From RGIG9041 sp045657265 (GTDB taxonomy: Bacteria; Bacillota; Clostridia; Oscillospirales; QAKW01): 64,000 bases of DNA. The stretch is from the NCBI GenBank assembly GCA_045657265.1, contig JAZOSU010000012.1:1-64000 (forward strand), written 5' to 3'. The stretch's first letter is position 1, and each line of letters opens with the position of its first letter. The notes beneath the pieces are model-generated. The model made no database searches. It had not been told where the DNA came from and was given only the letters and a program-made list of their open reading frames with translations. This document shows positions 16,840-25,798 of this stretch, piece after piece. The translations under genes were made by a program, and so were the position numbers.

Positions 16840-19800
16840 ATGTATAAAGAAGTGCCTACAAATTTAAACTTTGTAGAAAGAGAAAAAAATATTGAAAAGT
16901 TTTGGCGCGAAAAAGATATTTTTAAGAAAAGTATCGATTCAAAATCAAAAGCTGCGCCATATATATTTTATGATGGTCCGCCAACTGCTAACGGTAAACC
17001 TCATATAGGCCATGTTCTTACCCGTGTAATCAAAGATATGATTCCGAGATACAGAACAATGAAAGGCTGTATGGTACCAAGAAAAGCAGGTTGGGATACT
17101 CATGGACTTCCTGTTGAGCTTGAAGTAGAAAAAATGCTTGGTCTTGACGGTAAAGAACAAATTGAAGAATACGGACTTGATCCTTTTATTGACCATTGTA
17201 AAGAAAGTGTCTGGAAATATAAAGGTATGTGGGAGGATTTTTCACGCACTGTTGGTTTCTGGGCTGATATGGAAAATCCTTATGTTACATACCATAACGA
17301 ATTCATTGAATCTGAATGGTGGGCATTAAAACAGATTTTTGATAAAAAACTTCTTTATAAAGGCTTTAAAATAGTTCCTTATTGTCCCCGTTGCGGAACA
17401 CCGCTTTCTTCTCACGAGGTTGCACAGGGATATAAAAATGTTAAAGAACGTTCAGCAGTTGTTCGTTTTAAAGTAGTAGGGGAAGATGCTTATTTTCTTG
17501 CTTGGACAACAACTCCGTGGACTCTTCCCAGTAACGTTGCTCTTTGTGTTAATCCTGATGTTGATTACAGTAAAGTAAAAGCCGCTGACGGATACACTTA
17601 CTATATGGCAGATGCACTTTTGGATAAAGTTCTTGGTAAACTTGCCACAGAAGATGCTCCTGCTTATACAGTTATTGAAAATTTCAAAGGTTCTAACCTT
17701 GAACATAAAGAATATGAACCTCTCTTTGATTTTGTTAAACCTGTTTGCGAAAAACAAAACAAAAAAGGCCATTATATTACTTGTGATTCATACGTTACAA
17801 CAAGCGACGGTACAGGTATCGTTCATATTGCTCCTGCTTTCGGTGAAGACGACGCAAACGTAGGACGTAAATATGACCTTCCTTTCGTTCAGTTCGTTGA
17901 CGGTCAGGGTAACCTTACAGAAGAGACACCTTATGCAGGTATATTCGTTAAAGATGCAGACCCCAAGGTTTTGGTTGACCTTGATGCAAAAGGACTTCTT
18001 TTTGATGCTCCTAAGTTTGAACATGATTATCCGTTCTGCTGGCGCTGTGATACTCCGCTTATTTACTATGCAAGAGAATCATGGTTTATTAAAATGACAG
18101 AAGTTCGTGATAACCTTATCAAGAACAATAATACAATTAACTGGATTCCTGAGAGTATTGGTAAAGGCCGTTTTGGTGATTGGCTTGAAAATGTTCAGGA
18201 CTGGGGCGTATCACGTAACAGATATTGGGGAACTCCTCTTAATATCTGGGAATGTGAATGCGGACATTTACATTCAATAGGAAGTATTGAAGAACTTAAA
18301 TCAATGTCAGATAACTGTCCTGATGATATAGAACTTCACCGTCCTTATATTGATGAAGTTACAATCAAATGTCCTGTTTGCGGAAAACAGATGAAACGTG
18401 TTCCTGAGGTTATTGACTGCTGGTTTGACTCCGGTTCAATGCCTTTTGCACAGCATCATTATCCTTTTGAAAACAAGGAACTGTTTGAATCTCAATTTCC
18501 TGCAGACTTTATTTCAGAAGCAGTTGACCAGACTCGTGGTTGGTTCTATTCACTTCTTGCAATATCTACACTTATTTTTGATAAAGCTCCATTTAAAAAC
18601 GTTATTGTTCTTGGACACGTTCAGGACGAAAACGGTCAGAAAATGTCTAAATCAAAAGGTAACGCAGTAGATCCGTTTGAAGCTCTGGAAACTTACGGTG
18701 CCGATGCAATTCGTTGGTATTTCTATACAAATTCAGCTCCCTGGCTTCCTAACAGATTCCACGGTAAAGCTGTTGTTGAAGGTCAGCGTAAGTTTATGGG
18801 TACTCTTTGGAATACTTATGCTTTCTATATTCTCTATGCAAATATAGATAAGTTTGACCCCACTAAATATAATATCAATGACTGTAAACTTACTGTTATG
18901 GATAAATGGATTCTTTCACGTCTTAACAGTATGGTTGCGGCAGTAGATAATAATCTTGATAACTATAAGATTCCCGAAGCTGCCCGTGCACTTCAGGAAT
19001 TTGTTGATGACCTTTCTAACTGGTATGTAAGACGCGGTCGTGAACGTTATTGGGTTCAGGGTGAAACTGACGATAAGACTGCAGCATATATGACACTTTA
19101 TACTGCGCTTGTTACAACTGCTAAAGCAGCAGCACCGATGATTCCGTTTATGGCAGAAGATATTTATCAGAATATGGTTTGCTCTGTTGATAAATCAGCC
19201 CCCGAAAGTATTCATCTTTGCGATTTCCCCGAAGTTATGGATAAATATATCGACAAAGAGCTTGAATACAGTATGGAAAAAGTACTCGAAATCGTTGTTC
19301 TCGGCAGAGCCGCAAGAAACGGTTCAAATATGAAAAACAGACAGCCTCTTGGCAATATGTACGTTCAGACAGAACGTGAACTCGATAGTATTTATGTTGA
19401 TATCATTGCAAATGAACTTAACATTAAAAACGTTGATTTCACAGGTGAGATGGATAACCTTGTAACGTACAAATTCAAACCGCAGCTTAAAACTGTCGGA
19501 CCGAAATACGGTAAACAACTTGGTGAAATAAGAACCGCACTTTCCGAACTTGATGGCAATGCTGCTAAAAAAGAACTTGACGAAAAGGGAAGTATTACTC
19601 TTTCACTTGCAAGTGGTGAAGTTGTTCTTGAAACTGCTGATCTTCTTATTGAAACAGAACAAAAAGAAGGATTCTTTACTCTCAGCGATAGAGGTGTAAG
19701 TGTTGCTCTTGACATTAACCTTACACAAGAACTTGTTAATGAAGGTAACGTAAGAGAACTTATTTCAAAAATCCAGACAATGCGTAAAGAAGCAGGATTT

Positions 19801-19989
19801 AATGTAACTGACCATATTAACATCGCTATTGATGGCAGTGAAAAAATCGTTAAAATCGCGATTGATATGTCTGACGATATCACTGCAGATACACTTGCCG
19901 ATAATCTTACAGCAGGTAACCTTAACGGTTATGTAAAAGAATGGAATATAAACGGCGAAAAAGTAACTATCGGTGTAGAAAAAGTATAA
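16840..19989 (+). CDS. ileS: Isoleucyl-tRNA synthetase
   Basis: Class I aminoacyl-tRNA synthetase charging tRNA-Ile. The 1049-residue protein is of the longer clostridial/eukaryote-like (IleS2) type, not the ~920-residue Bacillus type. The HIGH motif is PHIGHVL around residue 54, and the CP1 editing domain contains WTTTPWTLPSN and GTGIVHIAPAFGEDD. A zinc-binding CxxC pair is at PYCPRCGTP (CP1 side), with others near CECGH and CPVCGK. KMSKS is at GQKMSKSKGN around 601-608. The anticodon-binding C-terminal domain is complete. IleS2-type enzymes are often mupirocin-tolerant as a class; nothing about this enzyme's sensitivity can be read here. Confidence 0.96.
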   Translation: MYKEVPTNLNFVEREKNIEKFWREKDIFKKSIDSKSKAAPYIFYDGPPTANGKPHIGHVLTRVIKDMIPRYRTMKGCMVPRKAGWDTHGLPVELEVEKMLGLDGKEQIEEYGLDPFIDHCKESVWKYKGMWEDFSRTVGFWADMENPYVTYHNEFIESEWWALKQIFDKKLLYKGFKIVPYCPRCGTPLSSHEVAQGYKNVKERSAVVRFKVVGEDAYFLAWTTTPWTLPSNVALCVNPDVDYSKVKAADGYTYYMADALLDKVLGKLATEDAPAYTVIENFKGSNLEHKEYEPLFDFVKPVCEKQNKKGHYITCDSYVTTSDGTGIVHIAPAFGEDDANVGRKYDLPFVQFVDGQGNLTEETPYAGIFVKDADPKVLVDLDAKGLLFDAPKFEHDYPFCWRCDTPLIYYARESWFIKMTEVRDNLIKNNNTINWIPESIGKGRFGDWLENVQDWGVSRNRYWGTPLNIWECECGHLHSIGSIEELKSMSDNCPDDIELHRPYIDEVTIKCPVCGKQMKRVPEVIDCWFDSGSMPFAQHHYPFENKELFESQFPADFISEAVDQTRGWFYSLLAISTLIFDKAPFKNVIVLGHVQDENGQKMSKSKGNAVDPFEALETYGADAIRWYFYTNSAPWLPNRFHGKAVVEGQRKFMGTLWNTYAFYILYANIDKFDPTKYNINDCKLTVMDKWILSRLNSMVAAVDNNLDNYKIPEAARALQEFVDDLSNWYVRRGRERYWVQGETDDKTAAYMTLYTALVTTAKAAAPMIPFMAEDIYQNMVCSVDKSAPESIHLCDFPEVMDKYIDKELEYSMEKVLEIVVLGRAARNGSNMKNRQPLGNMYVQTERELDSIYVDIIANELNIKNVDFTGEMDNLVTYKFKPQLKTVGPKYGKQLGEIRTALSELDGNAAKKELDEKGSITLSLASGEVVLETADLLIETEQKEGFFTLSDRGVSVALDINLTQELVNEGNVRELISKIQTMRKEAGFNVTDHINIAIDGSEKIVKIAIDMSDDITADTLADNLTAGNLNGYVKEWNINGEKVTIGVEKV

Positions 19990-19993
19990 TTTA

Positions 19994-20089
19994 TAAATAG
20001 CAGATGTATAGAATGATATGCACCCCAAAAGTTAGACACTTTTGGAGGTGCATATTTTTATTATGGCTAAAAATATGTCTGCTATTTTA
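19994..20089. repeat. Nested inverted repeat with IS3-like end sequence, copy 1
   Basis: The inner palindrome at 20016-20055 has arms ATATGCACCCCAAAAGT and ACTTTTGGAGGTGCATAT (one bulged A), loop TAGAC, then a T-run. It is nearly identical to the palindrome at 49073-49111. An outer pair (ATAAATAGCAGA near 19994, TCTGCTATTTTAT at 20078-20090) makes the whole segment roughly palindromic. CACCCCAAAAGTTAGAC resembles the terminal repeats of IS3-family elements as I remember them, so it may be a MITE or fused IS ends. It now sits where the ileS terminator should be and would work as one. Confidence 0.7.
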
Positions 20090-20090
20090 T

Positions 20091-20133
20091 TATAGAAAAA
20101 ATCATAACTACCGGCTTAGCCGGTAGTTATGAT
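20091..20133 (-). terminator. Terminator of the phosphopantetheinyl transferase gene
   Basis: ATCATAACTACCGGC and GCCGGTAGTTATGAT form a perfect 15-bp stem. The 3-base loop (20116-20118) is the stop codon of the gene on the minus strand. A T-run follows on the minus strand. Confidence 0.85.
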
Positions 20134-20655
20134 TGTTAAAATATATTCGTTTGTTATTTCTGTATGTATTTCATACAAAGATTCTATTTGTTTTTTGTTT
20201 ACTGATTTTAAATCTGTAATGCCTGTGCCTTTATATTTAAAATAAGCTTCTTTTAAAGTCCATAATTTTAAAAATTCAGTGTTGAAATTTTCGTTATCGA
20301 AATTGTTTATTTCTTCATCTGTTGCAATTTTGCCAAGCAGTTTTGGATTTACATCACGTATTCTTTCGACGTCAATACCTATCTCTTTATTATCAAAGAC
20401 TATAAAAATATAATCTCCTGAATGTGATATGCTGAAATGAGGTCCGTTTTCAACGTAAGGTTTTCCGTTTTTATTATATTTAAATTGAATATCTTTTAAA
20501 GCTACAGACATTATATCTGATAAGTATTCTTTCGTCTTATAGTGAGCTATTGCACTCTGACTTAATATTTTATTTCTTTTAGCATCAACGTATTTTGAGA
20601 ATTCTTTTATTTGATTTTCACTGAAATCACTTATTCTGAATTTTAATAGTTTCAT
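20116..20655 (-). CDS. 4'-phosphopantetheinyl transferase (Sfp superfamily)
   Basis: Transfers the phosphopantetheine arm of CoA to a carrier-protein serine. The 179-residue protein is short for Sfp (about 220) but has the defining motifs: FSISHSGDYIFI, GIDVERIRD (metal-binding acidic residues), and FLKLWTLKEAYFKYKGTGI (Trp/Lys-Glu motif). No polyketide or peptide synthetase gene is in the window, so the target carrier is unknown; it could be the fatty-acid ACP if no AcpS exists. Downstream of tRNA-Asn on the same strand, with a terminator between. Confidence 0.88.
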   Translation of the reverse strand: MKLLKFRISDFSENQIKEFSKYVDAKRNKILSQSAIAHYKTKEYLSDIMSVALKDIQFKYNKNGKPYVENGPHFSISHSGDYIFIVFDNKEIGIDVERIRDVNPKLLGKIATDEEINNFDNENFNTEFLKLWTLKEAYFKYKGTGITDLKSVNKKQIESLYEIHTEITNEYILTIITTG

Positions 20656-20682
20656 AGTTTTTCCTGATATATATTAGTTTAA

Positions 20683-20714
20683 AAAAGTCCTTGAGATAAT
20701 TCTCAAGGACTTTT
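20683..20714 (-). terminator. Terminator of tRNA-Asn
   Basis: AAAAGTCCTTGAGA and TCTCAAGGACTTTT form a perfect 14-bp stem right behind the tRNA on the minus strand, ending in T residues. Confidence 0.85.
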
Positions 20715-20716
20715 AT

Positions 20717-20792
20717 TGGCTCCCCCTGTTGGACTCGAACCAACGACCCTGCGGTTAACAGCCGCATGCTCTACCGACTGAGCTAAGGAGGA
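20717..20792 (-). tRNA. tRNA-Asn (GTT)
   Basis: The minus strand reads TCCTCCTTAGCTCAGTCGG at the 5' end, an anticodon arm with CTGTTAA (anticodon GTT), and a T-arm GGTTCGAGTCC. The 7-bp acceptor stem closes with one G-T pair and G as discriminator. The CCA end is encoded in the DNA. Confidence 0.97.
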
Positions 20793-20862
20793 ATATGTTA
20801 TTATTATAACACCATATTGATAAAATTCAAGTCTTTTTTAAAAATAATTAAATCTTTTTTTG

Positions 20863-20891
20863 GTATATTTTTCAATAAACATTCATAGCCT
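20863..20891 (+). promoter_or_regulatory. Possible sigma-E promoter of spoIVA
   Basis: GTATATT at 20863-20869 and CATAGCCT near 20884 are spaced about 14 bp, resembling the sigma-E pattern (ATATT, then CATACAAT). spoIVA is a sigma-E gene in Bacillus. The -10 match is partial. Confidence 0.4.
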
Positions 20892-20909
20892 TTACAAATG
20901 AATGTTTAT
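20875..20909 (+). repeat. 12-bp inverted repeat before spoIVA
   Basis: ATAAACATTCAT (20875-20886) and ATGAATGTTTAT (20898-20909) are perfect inverted copies with an 11-base loop. They end one base before the CGGAGG ribosome site of spoIVA. It could be an operator overlapping the possible sigma-E -10, or an mRNA hairpin that affects translation. Confidence 0.65.
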
Positions 20910-20923
20910 ACGGAGGAATGGGT

Positions 20924-22405
20924 ATGACTACGCAAACAAAAATATACCGAGATATTGCTGCAAGAACCGGCGGTGATATTTATATTGGTGTTGTTGGTCC
21001 GGTGAGAACCGGAAAATCTACTTTTATTAAAAAGTTTATGGATACGCTTGTTATCCCTAATATTCCTAATGAATATAAAAGAGAACGCGCAGTCGATGAA
21101 CTTCCGCAATCTTCATCAGGGAAAACAATAATGACAACCGAGCCGAAATTTATTCCTGATGAAGCTGTTGAGATTGTTATGGATGATAATGCAAGGTTTA
21201 ATGTCAGAATGATAGATTGTGTCGGATATGTTGTTGACAGTGCGCTCGGGTATATAGAAAACGAGCAGCCGAGAAGAGTTATGACGCCCTGGGACGAGAA
21301 TGATATGGAGTTTCAGAAGGCGGCTGAGATAGGCACAAAAAAAGTCATCTGCGAACATTCTACAATAGGGCTTGTTATAACGACGGACGGTAGTATCGGT
21401 GAAATACCCAGATATGAATATCAACAAGCCGAAAAACGAATTATCGATGAATTAAAAGCTATAAACAAACCTTTTGTTATTTTACTTAATTCAATGTTTC
21501 CCGAAAGTCAAAGCGCATTGAAACTCAGAGAAGAGCTTGAGGCGGAGTACGATGTACCCGTTTTGTGCGTAAATTGTCTTGAACTTGACAAAGGCAGAAT
21601 ATTAGAAATAATAAAATCAATTCTCATGGAGTTTCCAGTAAAACAGATCGAAGTTAATATCCCTGAATGGATTAATTCTTTAGACAGCGAACACTGGCTG
21701 AAAAAAGAATTGTTTAACGATATTTTAAGCAGTGCGAAAGAAGTTAATAATATCCGTGAAGTAAACAAGATGGTTGATTCTCTTAAGAATATTAATTCTC
21801 TTGAACTTTGCGATATAAAAGATATGGATTTAGGGCAGGGAAGCGCAAATATAAAACTCGATTTTGATAAAGAGCTATATTATAAAATTCTCAGTGAAAC
21901 AGCGGGAATTAACATAAATAATGATGGAGAACTTATTGATTTTATTGTTGAAATGTCAGAAATAAAATCAAAATATGACAAAATTAAAAGTGCATTCGAG
22001 GAAGCAAAAGCCACGGGGTATGGGATTGTAAATCCGGGTATGGAAGATCTCACTTTGGATGAGCCTGAAATTTTCAAGCAAGGAGGCAGATTCGGTGTTA
22101 AGTTAAAAGCGAGCGCACCGTCATATCATATCATTCAGGCGAACATTAAAGCAGAAGTTAGTCCGATAGTAGGAAGTGAGCGTCAGAGTGAAGAGTTGAT
22201 TATGTATCTGATGGAAGATTTTGAAGAAAATCCACAAAAAATTTGGGAATCAAATATTTTTGGAAAATCTGTTCACGAACTTGTTAACGAAGGGCTTCAG
22301 AACAAACTTTCTAAAATGCCCGAAGATGCAAGATTCAAACTTCAGGAAACCTTATCAAGAATTATAAATGAAGGTAGCGGTGGTCTTATTTGTATAATTC
22401 TGTAA
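20924..22405 (+). CDS. spoIVA: Stage IV sporulation protein A (SpoIVA)
   Basis: SpoIVA is the ATPase that polymerises on the outer forespore membrane as the basement layer of the spore coat. The 493-residue length matches the Bacillus protein (492). The N-terminus reads TTQTKIYRDIAARTGGDIYIG, followed by Walker A GPVRTGKST (25-33) and the TRAFAC-type MIDCVGY motif. The C-terminus ends GSGGLICIIL, the conserved tail needed for membrane targeting through SpoVM. GGAGG is 7 bases before the ATG at 20924; an ATG two codons earlier lies too close to it. Confidence 0.97.
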   Translation: MTTQTKIYRDIAARTGGDIYIGVVGPVRTGKSTFIKKFMDTLVIPNIPNEYKRERAVDELPQSSSGKTIMTTEPKFIPDEAVEIVMDDNARFNVRMIDCVGYVVDSALGYIENEQPRRVMTPWDENDMEFQKAAEIGTKKVICEHSTIGLVITTDGSIGEIPRYEYQQAEKRIIDELKAINKPFVILLNSMFPESQSALKLREELEAEYDVPVLCVNCLELDKGRILEIIKSILMEFPVKQIEVNIPEWINSLDSEHWLKKELFNDILSSAKEVNNIREVNKMVDSLKNINSLELCDIKDMDLGQGSANIKLDFDKELYYKILSETAGININNDGELIDFIVEMSEIKSKYDKIKSAFEEAKATGYGIVNPGMEDLTLDEPEIFKQGGRFGVKLKASAPSYHIIQANIKAEVSPIVGSERQSEELIMYLMEDFEENPQKIWESNIFGKSVHELVNEGLQNKLSKMPEDARFKLQETLSRIINEGSGGLICIIL

Positions 22406-22409
22406 TATT

Positions 22410-22446
22410 AAAGCAGTTGGCTCGGCCAACTGCTTTATATTTTTAT
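22410..22446 (+). terminator. Terminator of spoIVA
   Basis: AAAGCAGTTGGC and GCCAACTGCTTT form a perfect 12-bp stem with a 3-base loop, followed by ATATTTTTATT. Confidence 0.88.
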
Positions 22447-22508
22447 TCAAAATAGTTTACTTTAATATTGATTGGTTGTATACTTATGTTAAATAAGGGG
22501 GATAGGCG

Positions 22509-24767
22509 TTGAAAAATTTCTTTTTGACAAGGCAATTGTTTTGTGGGTGTATTGCAGCGTTGTTTATTGCTGTCTTATGCTCTTTTTTATCAAGCATTGG
22601 AATACTTGTGCTTTTTGCTTCGCTTTTAGTGCTGTTGCTTCTGTCGCTTCCATTGAAATTTGACGTCAAAAAACCTTTTATTGTTATGATTTCTCTTTGC
22701 CTTATTATGTCTTTATCACAATTTTGTTATTGTAGATTTGTATATGAGAATGTGGCTTCTTTTGAAAATTCTGACATAATTGCTGAATGTATCGTTATAG
22801 AGTCGCAAAACGATTGTGCAACAGTATATTTTACTAAGAATGATAACGATAAAAACTTAGGGTTTGTTTCTAATTTGTTTTTTGAAGAAGAACAAAATTT
22901 AATTCCTTCTGCTAAAATCAATGTTTCAGTCAGATTTAACGAAAGCAAACGGAATTCTTATGGGCTTATTCATATTTCAGCTAATGCAGATAAAGTTAAT
23001 ATAATCTCTGAATATGATAATGACTCAATAATTTATAAATATTACAATTTCAGACAAAAACTCAGCGAAGTTCTTACTTTTGATAATAAAGAGTTATCTT
23101 CTTTTATCCGTGGCATTCTGATTGGTGATACTTCTGAAATTTCAGGAGTGTTAATGAATATGTTTAAGACGGTTGGACTTTCGCATATTATGTCCGTCAG
23201 CGGTATGCATTTGATGTTTGCCGTTGTGTTCCTTAATTATGTTTTGATTATTTTCGGCGTTTCTCATAAGAAACGTGCATTGATTGGTATTTTATCTGCT
23301 ATAGCCTTTTCGTTTATAAGCGGTTTTGCAGTTTCTTGCATAAGATCGCTTATAATGATAATTTTGTTTTATTACGGTGTTGCAACTGACAGAATTTCCG
23401 AATCACTCACATCGCTTTCTTTTTCTGCTTTTTTGATAGTTTGCTTCTCTCCGTTTAATATTTTGAATATTTCTTTTGTCCTTTCTGTTTTAGCTACTTT
23501 TGGAATGATAGTTATATCTCCTTTGATTAATGAGTTGATTCCAATTAACGGTGATATCAACTTTATAGCTAACAAATTTTTACATATTCTTCGCAGTGCA
23601 ATTACTATACCGTTAGGCGCAAATATTGCTTGTCTGCCTGTATTTTTATTTGTTTTTAAACAGGTAAGCATTATTTCTCCTGTTATAAATCTGATTTTAA
23701 TAACACCTATACAACTTATTTTTTATCTTTCCTTTATAGTGCTTTTGTTACCCTTTGGTTTTGTTAAGACTGCAATTTCACCAATTTTGCAGATATTTTA
23801 TGATTTTGTTTTGAAAATTGTAAAATTGTGTTATAATATAAAAAATACAACAGTAAGTGATGGTAATATTTATTTCTATTTTGTTTTTGTAATTCTTTTA
23901 GTCCTTGTTTTTGGTATCGCGTGGTTTAAACGCAATAAAGCGATTAAAATTATTTATCCGTATATCTTAGTTTATTTTCTTATCTGTTTGGTTATATTTA
24001 CACATAGCTTTTTATCTTCTGATGGTAATGTTATGTTAAAGTTTGTCGATGTAGGACAGGGAAGTTGTTCAGTTGTTTCAAAAGATGAAAGTGCTGTTAT
24101 AATTGACTGTGGCGGAGACTACTATAACGAAGTACAAAATGAGTTGAGAAGATCAAATGTTAAACGCATAGAACTTATAGCGATTACTCATGCTGATTAT
24201 GATCATATCGGATTTCTGGATAGAATTTTAAATACGTATGAGGTTGATAAGATAATATTTCCTGTATTTGCAAACAAAGATAATCTTTCTGATATAATCG
24301 ATATTGCAAAAAGTAATGATGTTGAAATTATCGAATTATCAAAAGATTTGAAGTTTGATGTATTAGGTTTTTCAACTATTGAAGCATTTGTAGAAAAAGC
24401 ATATCTATCAAAACCTACAGAAAACACAAGTGCATTATATAAGTTCTCATATTATGATAACTCGGTTTGTTTTACAGGTGATATGTCTCTTGGTCAGGAA
24501 TATGTATATCAAAAATATGGGGAAAAATTGAACTGCGATGTTTTATTAGTACCTCATCATGGTTCATTTTCTTCATCATATAAAGGAATACTCGAGTTAT
24601 ATTCTCCTGATATATCAATAATAAGTGTAGCATCTGACAATAAATATAATCTGCCTGACAAACGTGTGGTGGATAGACTGGAACAATATTCTGACGTTCT
24701 TACTACGGCAGATGTTTCTACTGTTATTTTTAAACTTAATAAAAAAGGATATGAATTTGCAAAATAA
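22509..24767 (+). CDS. comEC: ComEC/Rec2-family DNA uptake channel with MBL domain
   Basis: ComEC forms the inner-membrane channel for single-stranded DNA during natural transformation. The 752-residue protein has N-terminal membrane helices and an OB-like DUF4131 region. The Competence core (about 190-470) contains IRGILIGDTSEISG and the MSVSGMHLMF motif. The C-terminal metallo-beta-lactamase domain (about 500-750) contains LKFVDVGQGSCSVV, THADYDHIGFL and PHHGSFSSS. All three domains of full-length ComEC are present. The start is TTG with GGGGG upstream. It is followed by holA with a 1-bp overlap, a pairing common in Firmicutes. Whether the organism is competent is unknown. Confidence 0.93.
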   Translation: MKNFFLTRQLFCGCIAALFIAVLCSFLSSIGILVLFASLLVLLLLSLPLKFDVKKPFIVMISLCLIMSLSQFCYCRFVYENVASFENSDIIAECIVIESQNDCATVYFTKNDNDKNLGFVSNLFFEEEQNLIPSAKINVSVRFNESKRNSYGLIHISANADKVNIISEYDNDSIIYKYYNFRQKLSEVLTFDNKELSSFIRGILIGDTSEISGVLMNMFKTVGLSHIMSVSGMHLMFAVVFLNYVLIIFGVSHKKRALIGILSAIAFSFISGFAVSCIRSLIMIILFYYGVATDRISESLTSLSFSAFLIVCFSPFNILNISFVLSVLATFGMIVISPLINELIPINGDINFIANKFLHILRSAITIPLGANIACLPVFLFVFKQVSIISPVINLILITPIQLIFYLSFIVLLLPFGFVKTAISPILQIFYDFVLKIVKLCYNIKNTTVSDGNIYFYFVFVILLVLVFGIAWFKRNKAIKIIYPYILVYFLICLVIFTHSFLSSDGNVMLKFVDVGQGSCSVVSKDESAVIIDCGGDYYNEVQNELRRSNVKRIELIAITHADYDHIGFLDRILNTYEVDKIIFPVFANKDNLSDIIDIAKSNDVEIIELSKDLKFDVLGFSTIEAFVEKAYLSKPTENTSALYKFSYYDNSVCFTGDMSLGQEYVYQKYGEKLNCDVLLVPHHGSFSSSYKGILELYSPDISIISVASDNKYNLPDKRVVDRLEQYSDVLTTADVSTVIFKLNKKGYEFAK

Positions 24768-25798
24768 TGAGTGTGAAAATTCTTAATGAAAATTTAAAAA
24801 CAGGAAAGTTTTCTTCTTTGTATTATATTTTTGGAGAAGAAGAATATCTTAAAAATCATTACTTTGGACAGTTGAAATCTAAAGTGGTTACTGAATTTGT
24901 TGAATTTAATGTCATTGAATTCAATGAAAGCAACTTTTCGTTTTTAGATTTTTCTAATACAGTTAACAGCTATCCGGTTATGTCAGATAAAAAACTTGTT
25001 TGTGTTACTGATTTTGATAATTCACTTTTAAAGAAAGATTTTACTAAAGAATTTGGGGAGTTTTTGAAAAACATTCCGGATTTTTGTGTAGTTGTGTTTT
25101 TTGATACAATTCTTAAGCCTTATTCTAAATCTAATCCTTTAGAGAAAGTAATTACTTCTTCGGGTGGGATTTCTGTTGAAGTGAAAAAACCGGATTTATC
25201 GAGCCTTACCAATTGGGCGATGCGCCATTTTAAAAATTCAGGTAAGGTAATATCTGTTTCTGATATACATTATTTGATAGATATAACAGATAATGATATG
25301 ATGTCATTAAGCAATGAAATTTCGAAGTTGTGTAATTATGTTGATTCTGATGAAATTTCAAAATCCGATATTGATAGCCTGACAACAAAAAGTGTTGAAA
25401 CCAACAGATATGAAATAGCTGACGCTTTTTGTGGCAAAAACTATACTAAAATATTTAGCATTTTGGATAAACTTTATAAGCAAAATGTTGATGATATAAT
25501 TATTGCAAATGTATTTTACAGAGCGTTTTCTGATATGTGGAAAGCAAAACTCGCAATGAAAAACGGAAAAACTTCGTCGGAATTAGCATCTGATTTTAAA
25601 CTTAATCCTTATGCCGCAGGGAAAATAATTAAAAATTCAAAACTTGTCACATTAGCGGTTTTGCAATATGCTTTGGAACGTTCGTTGAAATTGGATAGAG
25701 AAATGAAAAGTTTACCGTATAACAAGAAAGATTTAATTATATCTTTTATAGGAGAAATAATTTCATACAGAGATTCTTATGAAAAAAATATCTATTGA
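24767..25798 (+). CDS. holA: DNA polymerase III delta subunit HolA
   Basis: HolA is the wrench subunit of the clamp loader that opens the beta sliding clamp. The 343-residue protein begins with the family pattern FSSLYYIFGEEEYLKNHYFGQLK and carries an AAA+-like N-terminal fold. The C-terminal helical part has LKLDREMKSLPYNKKDLIISFI. It overlaps comEC by one base and the RNase M5-like gene by 20 bp, so the three genes form one transcription unit. Confidence 0.92.
   Translation: MSVKILNENLKTGKFSSLYYIFGEEEYLKNHYFGQLKSKVVTEFVEFNVIEFNESNFSFLDFSNTVNSYPVMSDKKLVCVTDFDNSLLKKDFTKEFGEFLKNIPDFCVVVFFDTILKPYSKSNPLEKVITSSGGISVEVKKPDLSSLTNWAMRHFKNSGKVISVSDIHYLIDITDNDMMSLSNEISKLCNYVDSDEISKSDIDSLTTKSVETNRYEIADAFCGKNYTKIFSILDKLYKQNVDDIIIANVFYRAFSDMWKAKLAMKNGKTSSELASDFKLNPYAAGKIIKNSKLVTLAVLQYALERSLKLDREMKSLPYNKKDLIISFIGEIISYRDSYEKNIY

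Noticed and set aside
19392..19883. A 163-residue open frame antisense to ileS
   Set aside because: Serine-rich reversed codons, entirely inside the ileS coding region, and no plausible ribosome site.
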